Below, piece after piece: positions 31,348 to 42,599 of a stretch of DNA of 64,000 nucleotides. The position numbers were made by a program, and so were the translations under genes. Positions within the stretch are counted from its first letter, which is position 1. Each line of letters starts with the position of its first letter. The stretch lies in NCBI GenBank assembly GCA_963971535.1, contig OZ020590.1, positions 151,518,034-151,582,033 of the forward strand. Direction: 5' to 3'. This stretch comes from Notolepis coatsorum (Eukaryota > Chordata > Actinopteri > Aulopiformes > Paralepididae). Under the pieces are notes generated by a model. That model did not search any database and was not told the DNA's origin. It was given only the letters and a program-made list of their open reading frames with translations.

Positions 31348-33057
31348 ATGGCCAGCGGTGAACACTCTCCAAGCGGCTCCCCCAAGCTAGAACGCCCGCA
31401 GCGCAAACGTCAGCTACCTCCATATCTGGAGGACTTCGCTTTCGTTTTACCCCCTAGCTTATCTAAACAGACATTAAATACGGATAAAACGGATAGTTTA
31501 AGCATGCCCAATCCTATCGACTTGGCGGCCCTGCCAGTAGAGACTAGAGATGTTCCGATACCATTTTTCCCTTTCCGATCCGATTCCGATACCTAAGCTT
31601 TGGGTATCGGCCGATACCGATATTTATCCGATACCAGTGCATACATTTTTTTTTTAATTATATAAATTATACTTTTTTTTTTTTTTTTTTCAGATACTGT
31701 TATACTGTTTTTTAGTAATAACTAGAACGTATAGTATTTATTCAATAACAGGTGATTGTATAGATTTGTATTAGTATCATTAATCAATGAGTATGGGCTG
31801 CAGCACTGCAGATATACCCTACTCCAATGATCCACACGGACATTAAACGGTGTTGCACTCGCTACTCAGTGGCTCTGCAGATATACCCTATTCAGTCTGT
31901 AAGCTAGTGGCAGATAGAACGTTCATGTTGTGATTTTTGATGCAAAATAAATATTCAACATTCTCTTTTGAAACTCCGCCTCAGACTCTTATCCTTTGGC
32001 ACTTGCTGTACTTTGCTTGCAGGTCTGCAGCCATTATTGCTGGATTATGTGAATAGCACCAACTTTAGACACGGTAACGTTATCAAGCTAAGCTAACTGA
32101 CCTAGCTCGTCTTCCCGCATTGCCATTAAGATAACGTTAGTAATAGTCAGCTAACGCTAGTCCGTAGCTACTTAACTTAAATACAATTCACCGTGGGTGC
32201 ATTATTGTTGATAGACGGTCACGGACAGTGTTAGGTCCTCGAGAAAGGACAGGCGATCATCTGATTTGATGTAACGTTAAAAGCGGATGTTGTTCCAACT
32301 AGCTATCTTTCCAGCTAATGCTATCATAACACCAGCCAAACACATCCCGATTCCCGTCCGAGCTCCCCGTCACACCGCACTGTCGGGGACAATGGAATTT
32401 AAGAAAGTGTATCTGCTGTTAAAATGACACAGCATCACACTTTAAAACATGTTCATTTTATAATCCTCACTCTCCGCAGGACTCGGCAGGAGATAAATTA
32501 CATCATGGGATCGGAGGCTAGAATTTACGTGTACTCGCCGATACCGATACCAGCATTTTAGGCAGTATCGGCGGCATTTCCGATACCAGTATCGGTATCG
32601 GAACAACTCTAGTAGAGACCCCAGTGGGTTCAAACGAAACTGACTTAGCTCACGGGGGGACCAAGTGGGACATGACGTGACTATACCTCCAGACAGCGTC
32701 ACCGGGATAGACCCCGGAGCGCTCCAGGATAAAGAAAGCGCTCCAGGGATAGACCCCGACGCACAACCAAGAGAAGAGTACCGTGCTCAGGAGATAGACC
32801 TCGGAGCGCGCCAGGAGAACAGATCTCCACCAAGCCCTGTCAGCACCCGATCACCTCCGTCAGTGTCATCCCCCAGCGAGGCGGACCAGAGACTGGCGCA
32901 AGCCTTGATCGCCACGCTGACAGCTGCAACGGAACGAGAGCGCCTCCACGCGCAACTCCAAGCACAAGCCCTTAGTGAGCGCGAACACTTTGCTACGGAA
33001 CGAGAGCGCCTCCAGGCGCAACAACTAAGTGAGCGCGAACACTCTGCTGTGGAATGA
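31348..33057 (+). pseudogene. BEL/Pao gag, N-terminal part, broken
   Basis: Gag packages element RNA. The frame begins MASGEHSPSGSPKLERPQRK and reads to the hAT insertion at 31545. After the hAT one base too few is present, the original frame stops near 32681, and a second frame takes over (DPGALQDKESAPGIDPDAQP). From about 32930 it encodes coiled-coil repeats of 18 residues with the core ERERLQAQQLSEREHSA. A TGA at 33055-33057 replaces an Arg codon in one repeat, probably a CpG C-to-T change. The C-terminal half of gag and the protease are not found before the pol-like sequence that starts near 33500. Confidence 0.8.
31545..32611. mobile_element. Non-autonomous hAT element, family 2, copy b (uninterrupted)
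   Basis: Ends TAGAGATGTTCCGATACC and TCGGAACAACTCTA. 8-bp target duplication GTAGAGAC at 31537-31544 and 32612-32619. The 1067-bp interior has no transposase. It serves as the reference for the copy at 4223-12674. Confidence 0.95.
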
Positions 33058-36000
33058 GAGCGCCTCCAGGCGCAACAACTGAGCGAGCGCGAACAACGCG
33101 AGCGCCTCCAGGCGCAACAACTAAGCGAGCGCGAACACTCTGCAGCGGAACGAGAGCGCCTCCAGGCGCAACAACTAAGCGAGCGCGAACACTCTGCAGC
33201 GGAACGAGAGCGCCTCCAGGCGCAACAACGGAGTGAGTACGACCGCATCAGACTGGAGGAGAGGCGCCTTCAGACGGAAGAGAACATCCAGCGAGAACAC
33301 GCCAATGCACAGCGCGAAGCAGAGCGCGACCGGCTGCAGGCGCAGATGATAGAACGATTGATCGCCAGGGCGACACCCCCTCTCTCCGCACGGAGCTCCC
33401 GGAGATCATCACGACAAGGGTCTAGGGCACCTTCCCCTACCCGACAAAGCAACCCGGGACCCGGCCAACAGGAAGAACCTGCCTACGTCTCCAAGCCCAA
33501 AAAAGACACAGAAAAACAAAGGACAGAGTTTGTACATGGGTACCTTGGTCGTAGGATAAACGAAGACGACACCACCCTCTTGCAGCACGTCGAGAGGCTA
33601 TGGACATTAGACGCGATGCCCTTTAAGAATGAAAAGAAACTCGTTCGCTCAAAGGAAGACACTTATACCATAGCCCTCCTCGAGCAGAAGACAAAGAGAG
33701 TCGAGGTCGACGGAGTGATGAGATACGCAACTCCACTCTTGAGGCGAGAGGGGATGCCCACTGTTACGAAGGATCAGATTAAACCGAATATATATATTTA
33801 TTTATTGATATATATTGAATAGTATTTGTATATCGTTTGATATCCCTTGTATATTCCTTGTACATATACACGGAATATCCCTTTAGCCTACTATAGCCCA
33901 TAATAGTTCATTCTCTTATTGGACAAAAGGACCAGGCGCCAGGGGACCAGCCCCTGACGTCAAGTTCAAAGGTACCGACGAGACATGTCCGTACTAGCCC
34001 CGGCTCCGCTCAGGGATACGGCTACCGAAATGAGAGTGGCACTATTTGTTCACCGTGCATATAAATATGGCGCAAGTAAATGTAGAACCCTTCTTACCCT
34101 TAGTCCTTTACCCTTCTACCCAACGTGAAGCCTCACCCACGATACCGCGTGTGGTGTAGTATGGCCTGTTTGGCCTTAGAATAGCATCGAGACCTCGTGC
34201 GAATTAATAGCTGAATTGTCAGAGTTTGGCACTGTACCGTCGAGTGCGACGTATTTCTATTAAGTAATAATAGTCTATCGTGTATGGTGCATCGTGCGGT
34301 TAGAGTTCTAAAGTGACCAGCATCTCCAACGCTTCCTCGTGTTATCTAGAGTCTTAACCAGGCTGGGCCGACCACATGGCGCCTTCATCCGAGGAGATCT
34401 AGACGAGGACCGAGGGACATGTACACTGGATTACCTACCCGACGACTGCTGAGCCCTATGCGGCTGGAATATATTTGCTTTGGTACTGTGATTTGTGGAG
34501 CGGATAATCGCCGACGCCTGTGAGTGTTGGATTTACCCCCGAGAGGAGTCAAGTTGAGTCGGCGCTCAGAGAGACTGAGGTCGCCTAGCTTCTTCTTCAC
34601 TGTGGAGCTACAGCCTACAAGAGAACCAAGGTGTATTCATCTGCGGATCAAGAGTCTACTGCACTGTCTTCTGTACTTGAAGTCTCCCTAGATATCGTTG
34701 ACCAGACGGTCTACTACCGACGGCTCTCCTACCCCCCCTACCGGCCTACAACCGGGAGGACCCCTTCCAGAATATCCTGCTATATCATTGAGAGTACCAT
34801 AGATCTAATTCCCTAAGAGCCAGGTTGTATACTTGCTTCCTGCGTAACCAGAGATTGGACATTCAGTGTTGATTTGCCTACGAGTACTCATTTGCCTTAC
34901 AAGTGCATTCAAATCATAAATGTAATAGTAACTATCATATGTACCTTTTGCTATATTAAATATTTGATTATTACCTTTGTGTGGAACCGATTTCATTGTG
35001 GGAAAGTGTTCATCATATTTAGATATCGTGTACTGTATGGCCAGTAGTTAAAGTACATAAAGCGGTAGTGGTTTAATGATACCATACTTATCAATACAGT
35101 CAGGGAATTGTACCCCTCAGTTACACCCACCCTCCACGCCTCAAAAGAAGCGACAGAACGCTATCTACTGAACACCGAGCGGCGTCTAGCCAAGGACCCC
35201 ACTCAAGCCACTGTGTACCGCACTGAGATCGACAAGCTGATCACAGCGGGACACATAAAGAAAATTGACAATCAAGAGGCCGACCAGACGACTGAATCCT
35301 GGTACGTGCCCCACCACAAGGTCCACCACAACGGCAAGGATCGCATTGTATTCAACTGCAGCTACCCGATCGGACTACAGAACCTGAATAAAGAACTCTT
35401 GCCCGGCCCGACACTCGGCCCCTCTCTCCTCGGCGTACTACTACGTTTCCGCCAACACAAGGTGGCCATCAGCGGCGACATCAAAGGGATGTTCCTGCAG
35501 GTGCGACTAGTGAAGGAGGACAAGCCCCTGCTGCGGTTCCTATGGAGAGAGAGGATCAACGATGAGCAACCATCCATCTACCAATGGGAGGTCCTCCCCT
35601 TCGGCACCACATGCAGCCCATGCTGTGCTACAGTCGCACTACAAAAACATGTGACAGAAGACCCTGAAGCTGACGAGGAGGTCAGACAAAGTGTAGAGAG
35701 GAGTTTTTACGTGGACAACTGTCTGCAAAGCGTCTCGACGCCAGAAGAAGCCGAAGCCCTCCTGCTCAAGCTCCGCGCCTCACTGATCAAAGGCGGCTTT
35801 GATCTCCGGCAGTGGGCCAGCAGTGACCCTCAAGTACTTCGCAGCCTCTCCCCAGAGACAAAGGCAGCAAGCAGCGAGACCTGGATGGCGACCACCCCAT
35901 GTGAAGCGCAGGAAATGACATTGGGCCTAGTCTGGCGCTTGAAAACAGACTCGCTCCAGTACAAGCACACACCCCTGACCCCGGAGCAGGGAAGGTCGAC

Positions 36001-37493
36001 ACCTCTACCGACCACCAGACGGAGCGTATACAGAACACTCGCAAGTCAATACGACCCGCTGGGGTGTATCCTACCTTACACCACTCGGGCGAAAATGATT
36101 GTGCAAGAGCTGTGGGACAAGGAACAGGGCTGGGACGACCCCATACCCGACCACCTAGCTTCCACCTGGAGAGAGTGGGAGAGAGAACTCAGCTCGCTCC
36201 AAAATGTGAACATACGCCGGAGCTACTTCCCACCCACAGTGCGGCTGGAGACGTGCCAGATGGACCTGCACGTCTTCAGTGACGCCTCGGAAGTAGCCTA
36301 CGGTTCGGTGGCTTACTTGCGGGCCCGAGAGGAGGGAGGAGAAATACACACAGCCTTCATCCTGGCTCGCTCAAGAATAGCCCCCCGCAAGCAACAATCG
36401 ATCCCGCGTCTAGAGCTCTGCGCAGCTCTGGTAGGTGCGCAACTCGCCACGTTAATCCAACGTGAACTCACCATCCCGGTGCAAAGAACAATCTTGTGGT
36501 CAGACTCCATGACCGTACTCGCATGGATCCAGTCCGATTCTTGTAGATACAAGGTCTTCGTGGGAGTCAGAGTCACAGAGATTCAAGACCTGGTAGGATC
36601 AGCGTGCTGGAGGTACGTTGACACCAAACAGAACCCAGCCGATGTCATCACACGGGGGATGTCCCTAGATGACCTCACACGTCCCAATATCTACAGTGAC
36701 GGTCCTGAGTTCCTCAAGCTCCCGGAGGAGGAGTGGCCTACCCCCACCCCACGGGAGGCTAGTCAAGAGGAGGCAGAGATCAAGAAATCTATGTTCTGTG
36801 GGCTGACGCACATCCCAGTCCCCACTGACCCTAACATAGACGACTGCCTAACCTTTGAGAGTGCGCAGCTAAAAACATTCCTGTGGCACCACCCTGAGGT
36901 TCCCCCCACTACAGACATTGACGCATCAAACTACGCAGAGGCAGAACTCCTTCTGCTACAGCGAGCCCAAAGAGACTTGTTGCCCGATGAGCTAGACTGC
37001 CTGCAGGGAACAAAGCCAATCCCTTCAGACAGCAGACTGCTCCACTTGGCCCCTGATCGCGACACCCATGGCCTCATCAGGGTGGGTGGTCGTCTGAGAC
37101 GGGCCCCGGACTTAACGGATGACGTCAAGTATCCTATCGTCCTCAACAGCCGACACAAGGTCACTGAGCTCATCATAAAGAAATACGACGAGGATGTGCA
37201 CCACGCTGGGGCAGAGAGAGTCTTCGCTGAGATCCGACGTCGTTACTGGATACTGCAAGGAAGAGAAGCAGTACGACGCTTCCAGCGGACCTGTCTAGAC
37301 TGTCGCAAGTGGCGAGCACAGCCCAGTATACCCATGATGGCCGACCTGCCTCCCTGCCGCCTCCGACTCGGCGAGAAGCCCTTTCACTCCACGGGCGTGG
37401 ACTGCTTCGGCCCGCTCTACGTGAAGAAAGGAAGAGGGACAGAGAAGAGGTGGGGCATTGTATACAAGTGCATGACCACCCGAGCAGTACACA
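33058..37493 (+). pseudogene. BEL/Pao gag tail and pol: RT, RNase H, integrase N-terminal part
   Basis: The gag coiled-coil repeats continue to about 33350, then a linker, then the region before the reverse transcriptase (FVHGYLGRRINEDDTTLLQH). A solo LTR interrupts at 33762-35125; it and one copy of its target duplication total 1369 bases, and the frame is the same on both sides once they are discounted. Reverse transcriptase motifs: RIVFNCSYP, VAISGDIKGMFLQV near 35470, LPFGTTCSPCCATVAL near 35600 and YVDN at 35707-35718. RNase H: VFSDASEVAYGSVAY near 36270, IPRLELCAAL, WSDSMTVLAW and KQNPADVITRG. Integrase zinc region H-H-C-C near 37200-37310 and the first core Asp (GVDCFGPL near 37395). 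The frame breaks near 37493, apparently by loss of two bases. Confidence 0.9.
33762..35125 (+). mobile_element. Solo LTR inside the BEL pol frame
   Basis: TGTTACGAAGGATC ... CAGTTACA, with the 5-bp target duplication CCCAC at 33757-33761 and 35126-35130. It is the same family as the solo LTR at 4479-5883 in the opposite orientation. No internal sequence remains. It is diverged from the host BEL's own LTRs. Confidence 0.93.
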
Positions 37494-38306
37494 GAACTCC
37501 TTCAGACCATGAGTACGGATTCATTCCTCATGTCCTTCTGGAGATTCACATCAAGAAAAGGAAAACCGTCTACGTTGTTGTCTGATCAAGGGGCAAACTT
37601 CAAAGGCGGAGAAAGAGAGCTGAGAGAGAGCTTCCAGGCCATGGGCCCAGGACTTAAGACCCACCTCGCTCCCTATCAGATCGAATTCCAGTTTAACCCC
37701 CCGAACGCCCCTCACTTCGGGGAAACCTGGGAAAGAGAAGTACGTTCCATAAAGACAGCTCTGTACGCCGTGCTTGGGGCCCAGACCGTGGCGGAAGAAG
37801 TCCTCACGACAGTCCTCACGGAGATCGAGGGAGTATTGAACTCAAAGCCCCTCGGTTACGTCTCAAGTGATGTAGCAGATGTCGACCCAGTCACCCCCAA
37901 CACTCTCTTGATGGGGCGGCTGGACCCTGCTCTTCCACAGACGGTGTACAGACCTGAAGAAGCGAACGGCCGAGGAATGTGGAGGTACAGTCAAATATTG
38001 GCTGACCAGTTTTGGAACAGTTTCCTCCTCCACTACCTACCGTCTCTCCAAACCCGTCAGAAGTGGGTAAAGGACAGAGACAACTTACAAGTGGACACAG
38101 TCGTTATGATCATAGACAAGTCACTACCCCGAGCTATGTGGCCGGCCGGCCGCGTAAGCAAAGTGATCACTGGTGCCGACGGGAAGGTCAGAGCGGCAGA
38201 AGTTATTGTCCAAGGGCGGACCTACACCCGACCCGTGGCGAGGCTGATAGAGTTGCCGAGGCTCCCTGACTCCCCTGATGACGATCATGACCCACTGACT
38301 TTGTAG
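37494..38306 (+). pseudogene. BEL/Pao integrase, core and C-terminal part
   Basis: This continues pol in another frame after the break near 37493. It contains the rest of the integrase core: SDQGANFKGGE near 37585 (second catalytic Asp) and FGETWEREVRSIKTAL near 37715 (catalytic Glu). It continues with the typical BEL/Pao region LTEIEGVLNSKPLG, PNTLLMGR and QLADQFWNSF-like text. The C-terminal SH3-like part (VDTVVMIIDKSLPRAMWPAG) and a stop at 38304 are intact. Residues of the D-D-E triad are all present across the two frames, but the split prevents a continuous protein. Confidence 0.88.
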
Positions 38307-38384
38307 ATTGCCCTACTCCTCACAACAGACATTGAGCAGTTGACTGGACTATTAATCTGTCTCCCTTAACTAATTAGGTGCGGA

Positions 38385-38400
38385 CTAATTAGGAGGCGGC
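38385..38400 (+). promoter_or_regulatory. Polypurine-like tract before the BEL 3' LTR
   Basis: AATTAGGAGGCGGC lies directly before the LTR start at 38401. Its position fits the plus-strand primer; the tract is short and includes pyrimidines. Confidence 0.6.
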
Positions 38401-40677
38401 TGTTGTGAAGGGCCAGATTAAAGCTGAGAATTAGGCCTGCCACGATAAGCAATAAATCGATTAATTGCCGCGATAATTAAAATGAATGCAATGATTTTGA
38501 CGGGCGCGATTAATTGCTATTTGCGCGTTTGTTTTAATTCATTGTGTCTATTCTACTAGCATTAACGTTACTCATACAAACAGAGTAAACACAGTTTTCA
38601 ATCAATCAATCAATAACAACATTAACGAGACCCTCGTTGTGTCTATTCTGCTAACGCTAACGTTACCTCTCATTGTGTCTATTCTACAAGCGTTAACGTT
38701 AGCTAGGCTGTCTATGCTAACGTTAACGAGCATTAGGCTAACAAGCTGTAACGTTACCAGTCGCGTCTATTTGCTAACGTTAGCATTAGGTAATAACCGG
38801 TTTAAAATGGATGGTGATTACCTCACGTTGTGTCTATTCTACTAGCATTAACGTTACTCATACAAACAATCAATAGCGAGTTATATTGATCACGCTATGT
38901 ACGATAGCCATGCTAAAACGCTAGCACAACATTAGCACCTAACCTAACAACAAGCCTTAACAAGTCAGCGATCTTTTTGCGAGACTAAACTCTCCGCTCG
39001 GTGGCAAATTGTGTTGATGTCGGTTTTGTTTAATCAATAAATGAGGCAGAATACACAGTGACTGTATCCTTTGTTTATTGCACTTGTGCCTGCTGCAAAC
39101 ATAATGATTATGAAATCCTAGAGACGCGTCTCTATTCAGTGGTCTGCGGTGTTTCACGTGACTTTTCTGGTACCCAAAAAGTACCTGAAATAATCACAAC
39201 AATACTTCCGGTCCGGTCGGTGGGCTTCAAAATAAAAGTCTTAAACACCGGAAAAGACGGAGCGGTGGGCTTCAAAATAAAAGTTTTGGGAAATAAATTT
39301 CTCCAAAAAAAAATTCTCTAACCGGTCGCAATAATATCGCTTATCGCGATATTTTCGGGGGCAATTAATCGCCCAGCAAAATGTGTTATCGTGGCAGGCC
39401 TACTGAGAATCTACCTTTATTGTTTTATATACTTTGTATATTATTTAGATATACACGGTATATCCCTTTACCTGCGTTCGAACCATAGTAATATTCGCTC
39501 TCCTTATTGGATAGCGCCCTAGGCGCCAGCTCGCAAGCCCCCAACGTCAGGTTCAAAGACAAGCTCAGGCATGTCGTAACATGCCCGGAGACAGCGTATT
39601 GATCCCAGACAAGAACTGAGGTTTGGGACTAGATAATCACTTAAGTATATATACGGCGCAAGGTGCGCACAGCAGCACTTCGTTCGTCTAAACAAGCAGT
39701 GTGGCAGTTCGTCTAAAGTCTGTCTGTGTGAAGTGAGCAACCGTGCGTTGAGAACATGTGCGAATAGAATAGTAAAGTGTCAGAGTTTAATGCAGTAACG
39801 TCAAGTTCGACCTAGTTTAATGTGAAGTAATAGTCGTTCATTTATTGTATATCGTGCAACCCAGTTCGTTCGTGTGTAGCATTACCCAGCGGTTCGTCGT
39901 GTTTAGCTAGTGAACCTTAGCCAGGGTGTGTGGCCTAAATACATCGCCAGCACCCGAGGAGGCCTAGTCGGAGAACTGTTGGACATGTGCACAGGAGAAC
40001 CAGCGGCGGCGATTGCAGAACCATTACTGGTTGGATTATATTGATTTGGAACGTGTTACCCGGAGAAGAGCATCGTTGATTTCCACTATCGTTTGGGATT
40101 CAACCTCGTGAGGATTACACTCGGGCTGGCCTCATGGACAGAGGCTGGCTAGCTGTCATCATTGCTATCGAGCATTTGGATTACAGTTATTGCTTTTGCT
40201 GCTGATCGTTGGATTTACAAGGACTGACTTCTGTACGTGGAGTCCCTTTATTCTTCATTGAATCAGACTGAGTATCCGAACATTCCTTTATCCTCTAGGC
40301 CTTACAACCCTGGAGGGAACCCAGTGTCTCCAGGCGGTACCAGCATTGCCTTCTATAATTGCTATTATACGCCAGGTGGCGTCAACCTAGTACCCATCGT
40401 GGAATTCCTGCTATTCCCAGTGACTCATGCTACTGACTGACTTTATGCATATTCTTCGCCATACAAGCGCGACCCTAATTCTCATTCTGTAACCTAATGT
40501 TGCATAATAATAAATTACCCTCAAATACTACTATTTCTTTGTCAATGCCGTGTTATTATGAGTGTTCACCATCTATATTCGATGTACTGTCTGGCCAGTA
40601 ATTAAGTACATACCTAGCAGTGGTTTAATCTATCACAATCTTTAATACAGTCAGGGTATTGTAACCCCTCAGTTACA
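38401..40677 (+). repeat. BEL/Pao 3' LTR, split by a hAT element
   Basis: 38401-38431 and 39403-40677 together give about 1298 bp, almost identical to the 5' LTR. The last base is followed by the target duplication GTACT. Confidence 0.93.
38432..39402. mobile_element. Non-autonomous hAT element, family 3
   Basis: Ends TAGGCCTGCCACGATAA and ATCGTGGCAGGCCTA. Target duplication CTGAGAAT at 38424-38431 and 39403-39410. The interior is rich in GCTAACGTTA-type motifs and has no transposase. A short AATCAATCAATC run near 38599 resembles only the LINE-A tail. Confidence 0.95.
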
Positions 40678-40682
40678 GTACT

Positions 40683-40800
40683 GTTACATTTGTGACATAC
40701 AAGATATAAGATACAGAGATCTTAACAGAAAATATATACATACGAGGGGGAGGAAACTGTACATTAGCAGGGAGTGGGTGGGTGGGTGGGAGGGGACATG
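40683..40800 (-). mobile_element. LINE-A 3' UTR piece right of the BEL element
   Basis: This continues the LINE-A sequence interrupted at 29999. G-rich runs at 40770-40795 match the family's 3' UTR. It is a diverged copy. Confidence 0.7.
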
Positions 40801-40858
40801 TGTATTGTGAATTGTGTATTGTGAAAGCCAAGGTAGGTGATTCAATAATGTTACTAGA

Positions 40859-41209
40859 TCAACTGATCTTTACATTCGATTTTTTTTTCAAATAGTCTAC
40901 TAGTACAAATGTTTGGATCAAAATGCTGATCGGTACTTCGTTCAGACGGGAGAGGAGGAGAGGGGGTGTTTGCCTCCTTTCCTCAGACAATTCTTTGCAC
41001 TCTTCTCCCTGATTTGTAATAGCTTTTGGCAATCTGAAGTACTCCAAATGCTTTTCCCGGTCCGACCGATTAGTACAGCCAAAAACACAACAATAATTGA
41101 CCCTTTTGAGCAACAATGAACAGGAACAGTTGCGAGTTCGGTTGCGTTGTAAACATTCAGTATCTCCAAAATGGTCGACTTCCGGTTTGATGACGCGCCG
41201 TGAAAACAT
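40859..41209 (-). pseudogene. THAP-like domain fragment
   Basis: The frame on the minus strand encodes VNYCCVFGCTNRSDREKHLE followed by YFRLPKAITNQGEECKELSE. This matches the start of a THAP domain: a CxxxC-type pair, then the F-R-L-P segment and the E-E-R-R helix. The later C-x2-H pair and the AVPTIF motif are not seen; after LLLSRLNEVPI the sequence is unrelated or has crossed a splice site. The leading codons upstream of VNYCC are probably not part of the protein. It could be a first exon of a host THAP gene or of a P-element- or Kolobok-like transposase. It differs in sequence from the THAP remnants at 24440. Confidence 0.5.
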
Positions 41210-41464
41210 AAGCTACTGTCTAGACATGTGTATGGCTGGGAGCTTTATACAATTAAACTCTTACACTAAACCAAAATAAAATCAAAACATTACTTGAAAC
41301 AGAAATGGTAAACTAGCGCCACCTGCTGAACAGAGCAGGAAATGCCACAATGCATAGAGTTAGCAGGTAAATTAATTTACATTGATAAACATAAAATATG
41401 CATGGAGCCACATACCTGCAGAAGACACATAAAACAACACCGCTGGAGTCTTCTGGTCGCTGCA

Positions 41465-41815
41465 CATCTTGCATAACTACATGTACAAAATTAAACAATT
41501 CATTAGTTTCTTCACCATAATAACTCATACCTACATGTACAAAATTAAACAATTCATTAGTTTCTTCACCATAATAACTCATACCTACATGTACTAAATT
41601 AAACACTTCATTAGTTTCTTCACCATAATAACTCATACCTACATGTACAAAATTAAATGCATTCGTTTTTTTCACCATAATAACTCATACCTACATGTAC
41701 TAAATTAAACACTTCATTAGTTTCTTCACCATAATAACTCATACCTACATGTACTAAATTAAACAATGCATTAGTTTCTTCACCATAATAATAATAATAA
41801 CTCAAAGAACAGAGA
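41465..41815. repeat. 54-bp minisatellite
   Basis: About six to seven copies of a unit built on ATAATAACTCATACCTACAT plus GTACAAAATTAAACAATTCA and TTAGTTTCTTCACC. Most copies are 54 bp. On the minus strand each copy can be read as 18 codons (FVHVGMSYYGEETNELFN). I see no other sign that it is a gene. Confidence 0.88.
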
Positions 41816-41949
41816 TAATGGAATCTGCATGGAATGGCCGTAGCAATCATTGCGAAATTTAACCTACCTATTAGTTACATTTAGCAGAAACGAGTGAAAT
41901 AAGGAGCTATATTTCAAACGGAAGCACCTCCCCTCAGCAGAGAGCGGCA

Positions 41950-42110
41950 ACTTCTTCTTTTTGAGGTTTAACGGCGGCCGACCACTTGTTAGGGTATTTG
42001 CCGCCATCTACTGGTATCCTTTACCTCCTACAAAATCCAATTCACCTCACCTTCATGGAGTGCAACTGTGACCACTGTGTTCCTGCTCTGCTTGAATAAT
42101 GGACACGGGA
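41950..42110 (-). mobile_element. I/Nimb-like LINE 3' end
   Basis: Read on the minus strand it contains GATGGCGGCAAATACCCTAA, GGCCGCCGTTAAACCTC and an AAGAAG tail, which is the style of the LINE-C 3' end at 42600. Coding sequence is absent. Confidence 0.55.
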
Positions 42111-42144
42111 GATAGGATGGACGGAGTACTTCTTTTCTTTATAC

Positions 42145-42410
42145 TGTCAAGCATAAGAAATATACAATGCCGTCAGACTTAAGCACATCCATGTTGGTAA
42201 GTACACACATCTCTCATCATTCAGGATAGACTGAGCTATATGAATCAGACATTAGAATATAAAACATTAGAAAATACATTAGAATAAAACATTAGAAAAT
42301 ACAATTGACCAAAAACATCACAACATACCTGTCAAGCATAATAAATATACAATGCCGTCAGCCTTAAGCACATCCATGTTGGTAAGTACACACATCTCTG
42401 TGGTAGGAGA
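42145..42410. repeat. Direct repeat of about 70 bp
   Basis: CTGTCAAGCATAAGAAATAT... at 42147 is repeated at 42329 with few changes through TAAGTACACACATCTCT. The units are about 180 bp apart. The sequence between is AT-rich. No gene is seen in 42110-42600. Confidence 0.7.
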
Positions 42411-42599
42411 AAACTCCAGTTAGAACACACACTTCTCAGCAGCGCCCGGTGTAAAGCCCCTCCCCCCATGAATACTAGTTTACCAACGTGCTCATATAAG
42501 AGTTCGCGAAAACGGCCAAATCTCTTATAAACAGATACACAACTGCACAACATCAAACCACTGTTCATAACTCGGTTCATTACTTGGAAACCTATTTAC

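Larger units (their letters stand above)
30000..40677 (+). mobile_element. BEL/Pao LTR retrotransposon, complete in outline but inactivated
   Basis: The two LTRs (30000-31291 and 38401-40677, the latter split by a hAT) begin TGTTGTGAAGGGCC and end CAGTTACA. A 5-bp target duplication GTACT flanks the element. Internal order: primer-binding site, gag, pol (reverse transcriptase, RNase H, integrase), purine-rich tract. It carries two hAT elements and a solo LTR of a related family. Ignoring the hAT, the LTRs differ by about seven substitutions and four small indels over about 1290 bp, so the insertion is fairly young. Confidence 0.93.

Noticed and set aside
32787..33248. A 153-codon minus-strand frame rich in CAWRRSRS repeats
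   Set aside because: It is the antisense of the gag coiled-coil repeats.
38590..38615. An AATC repeat inside the hAT at 38432 as another LINE-A copy
   Set aside because: Only the tail-like microsatellite is present, with no 3' UTR sequence next to it.
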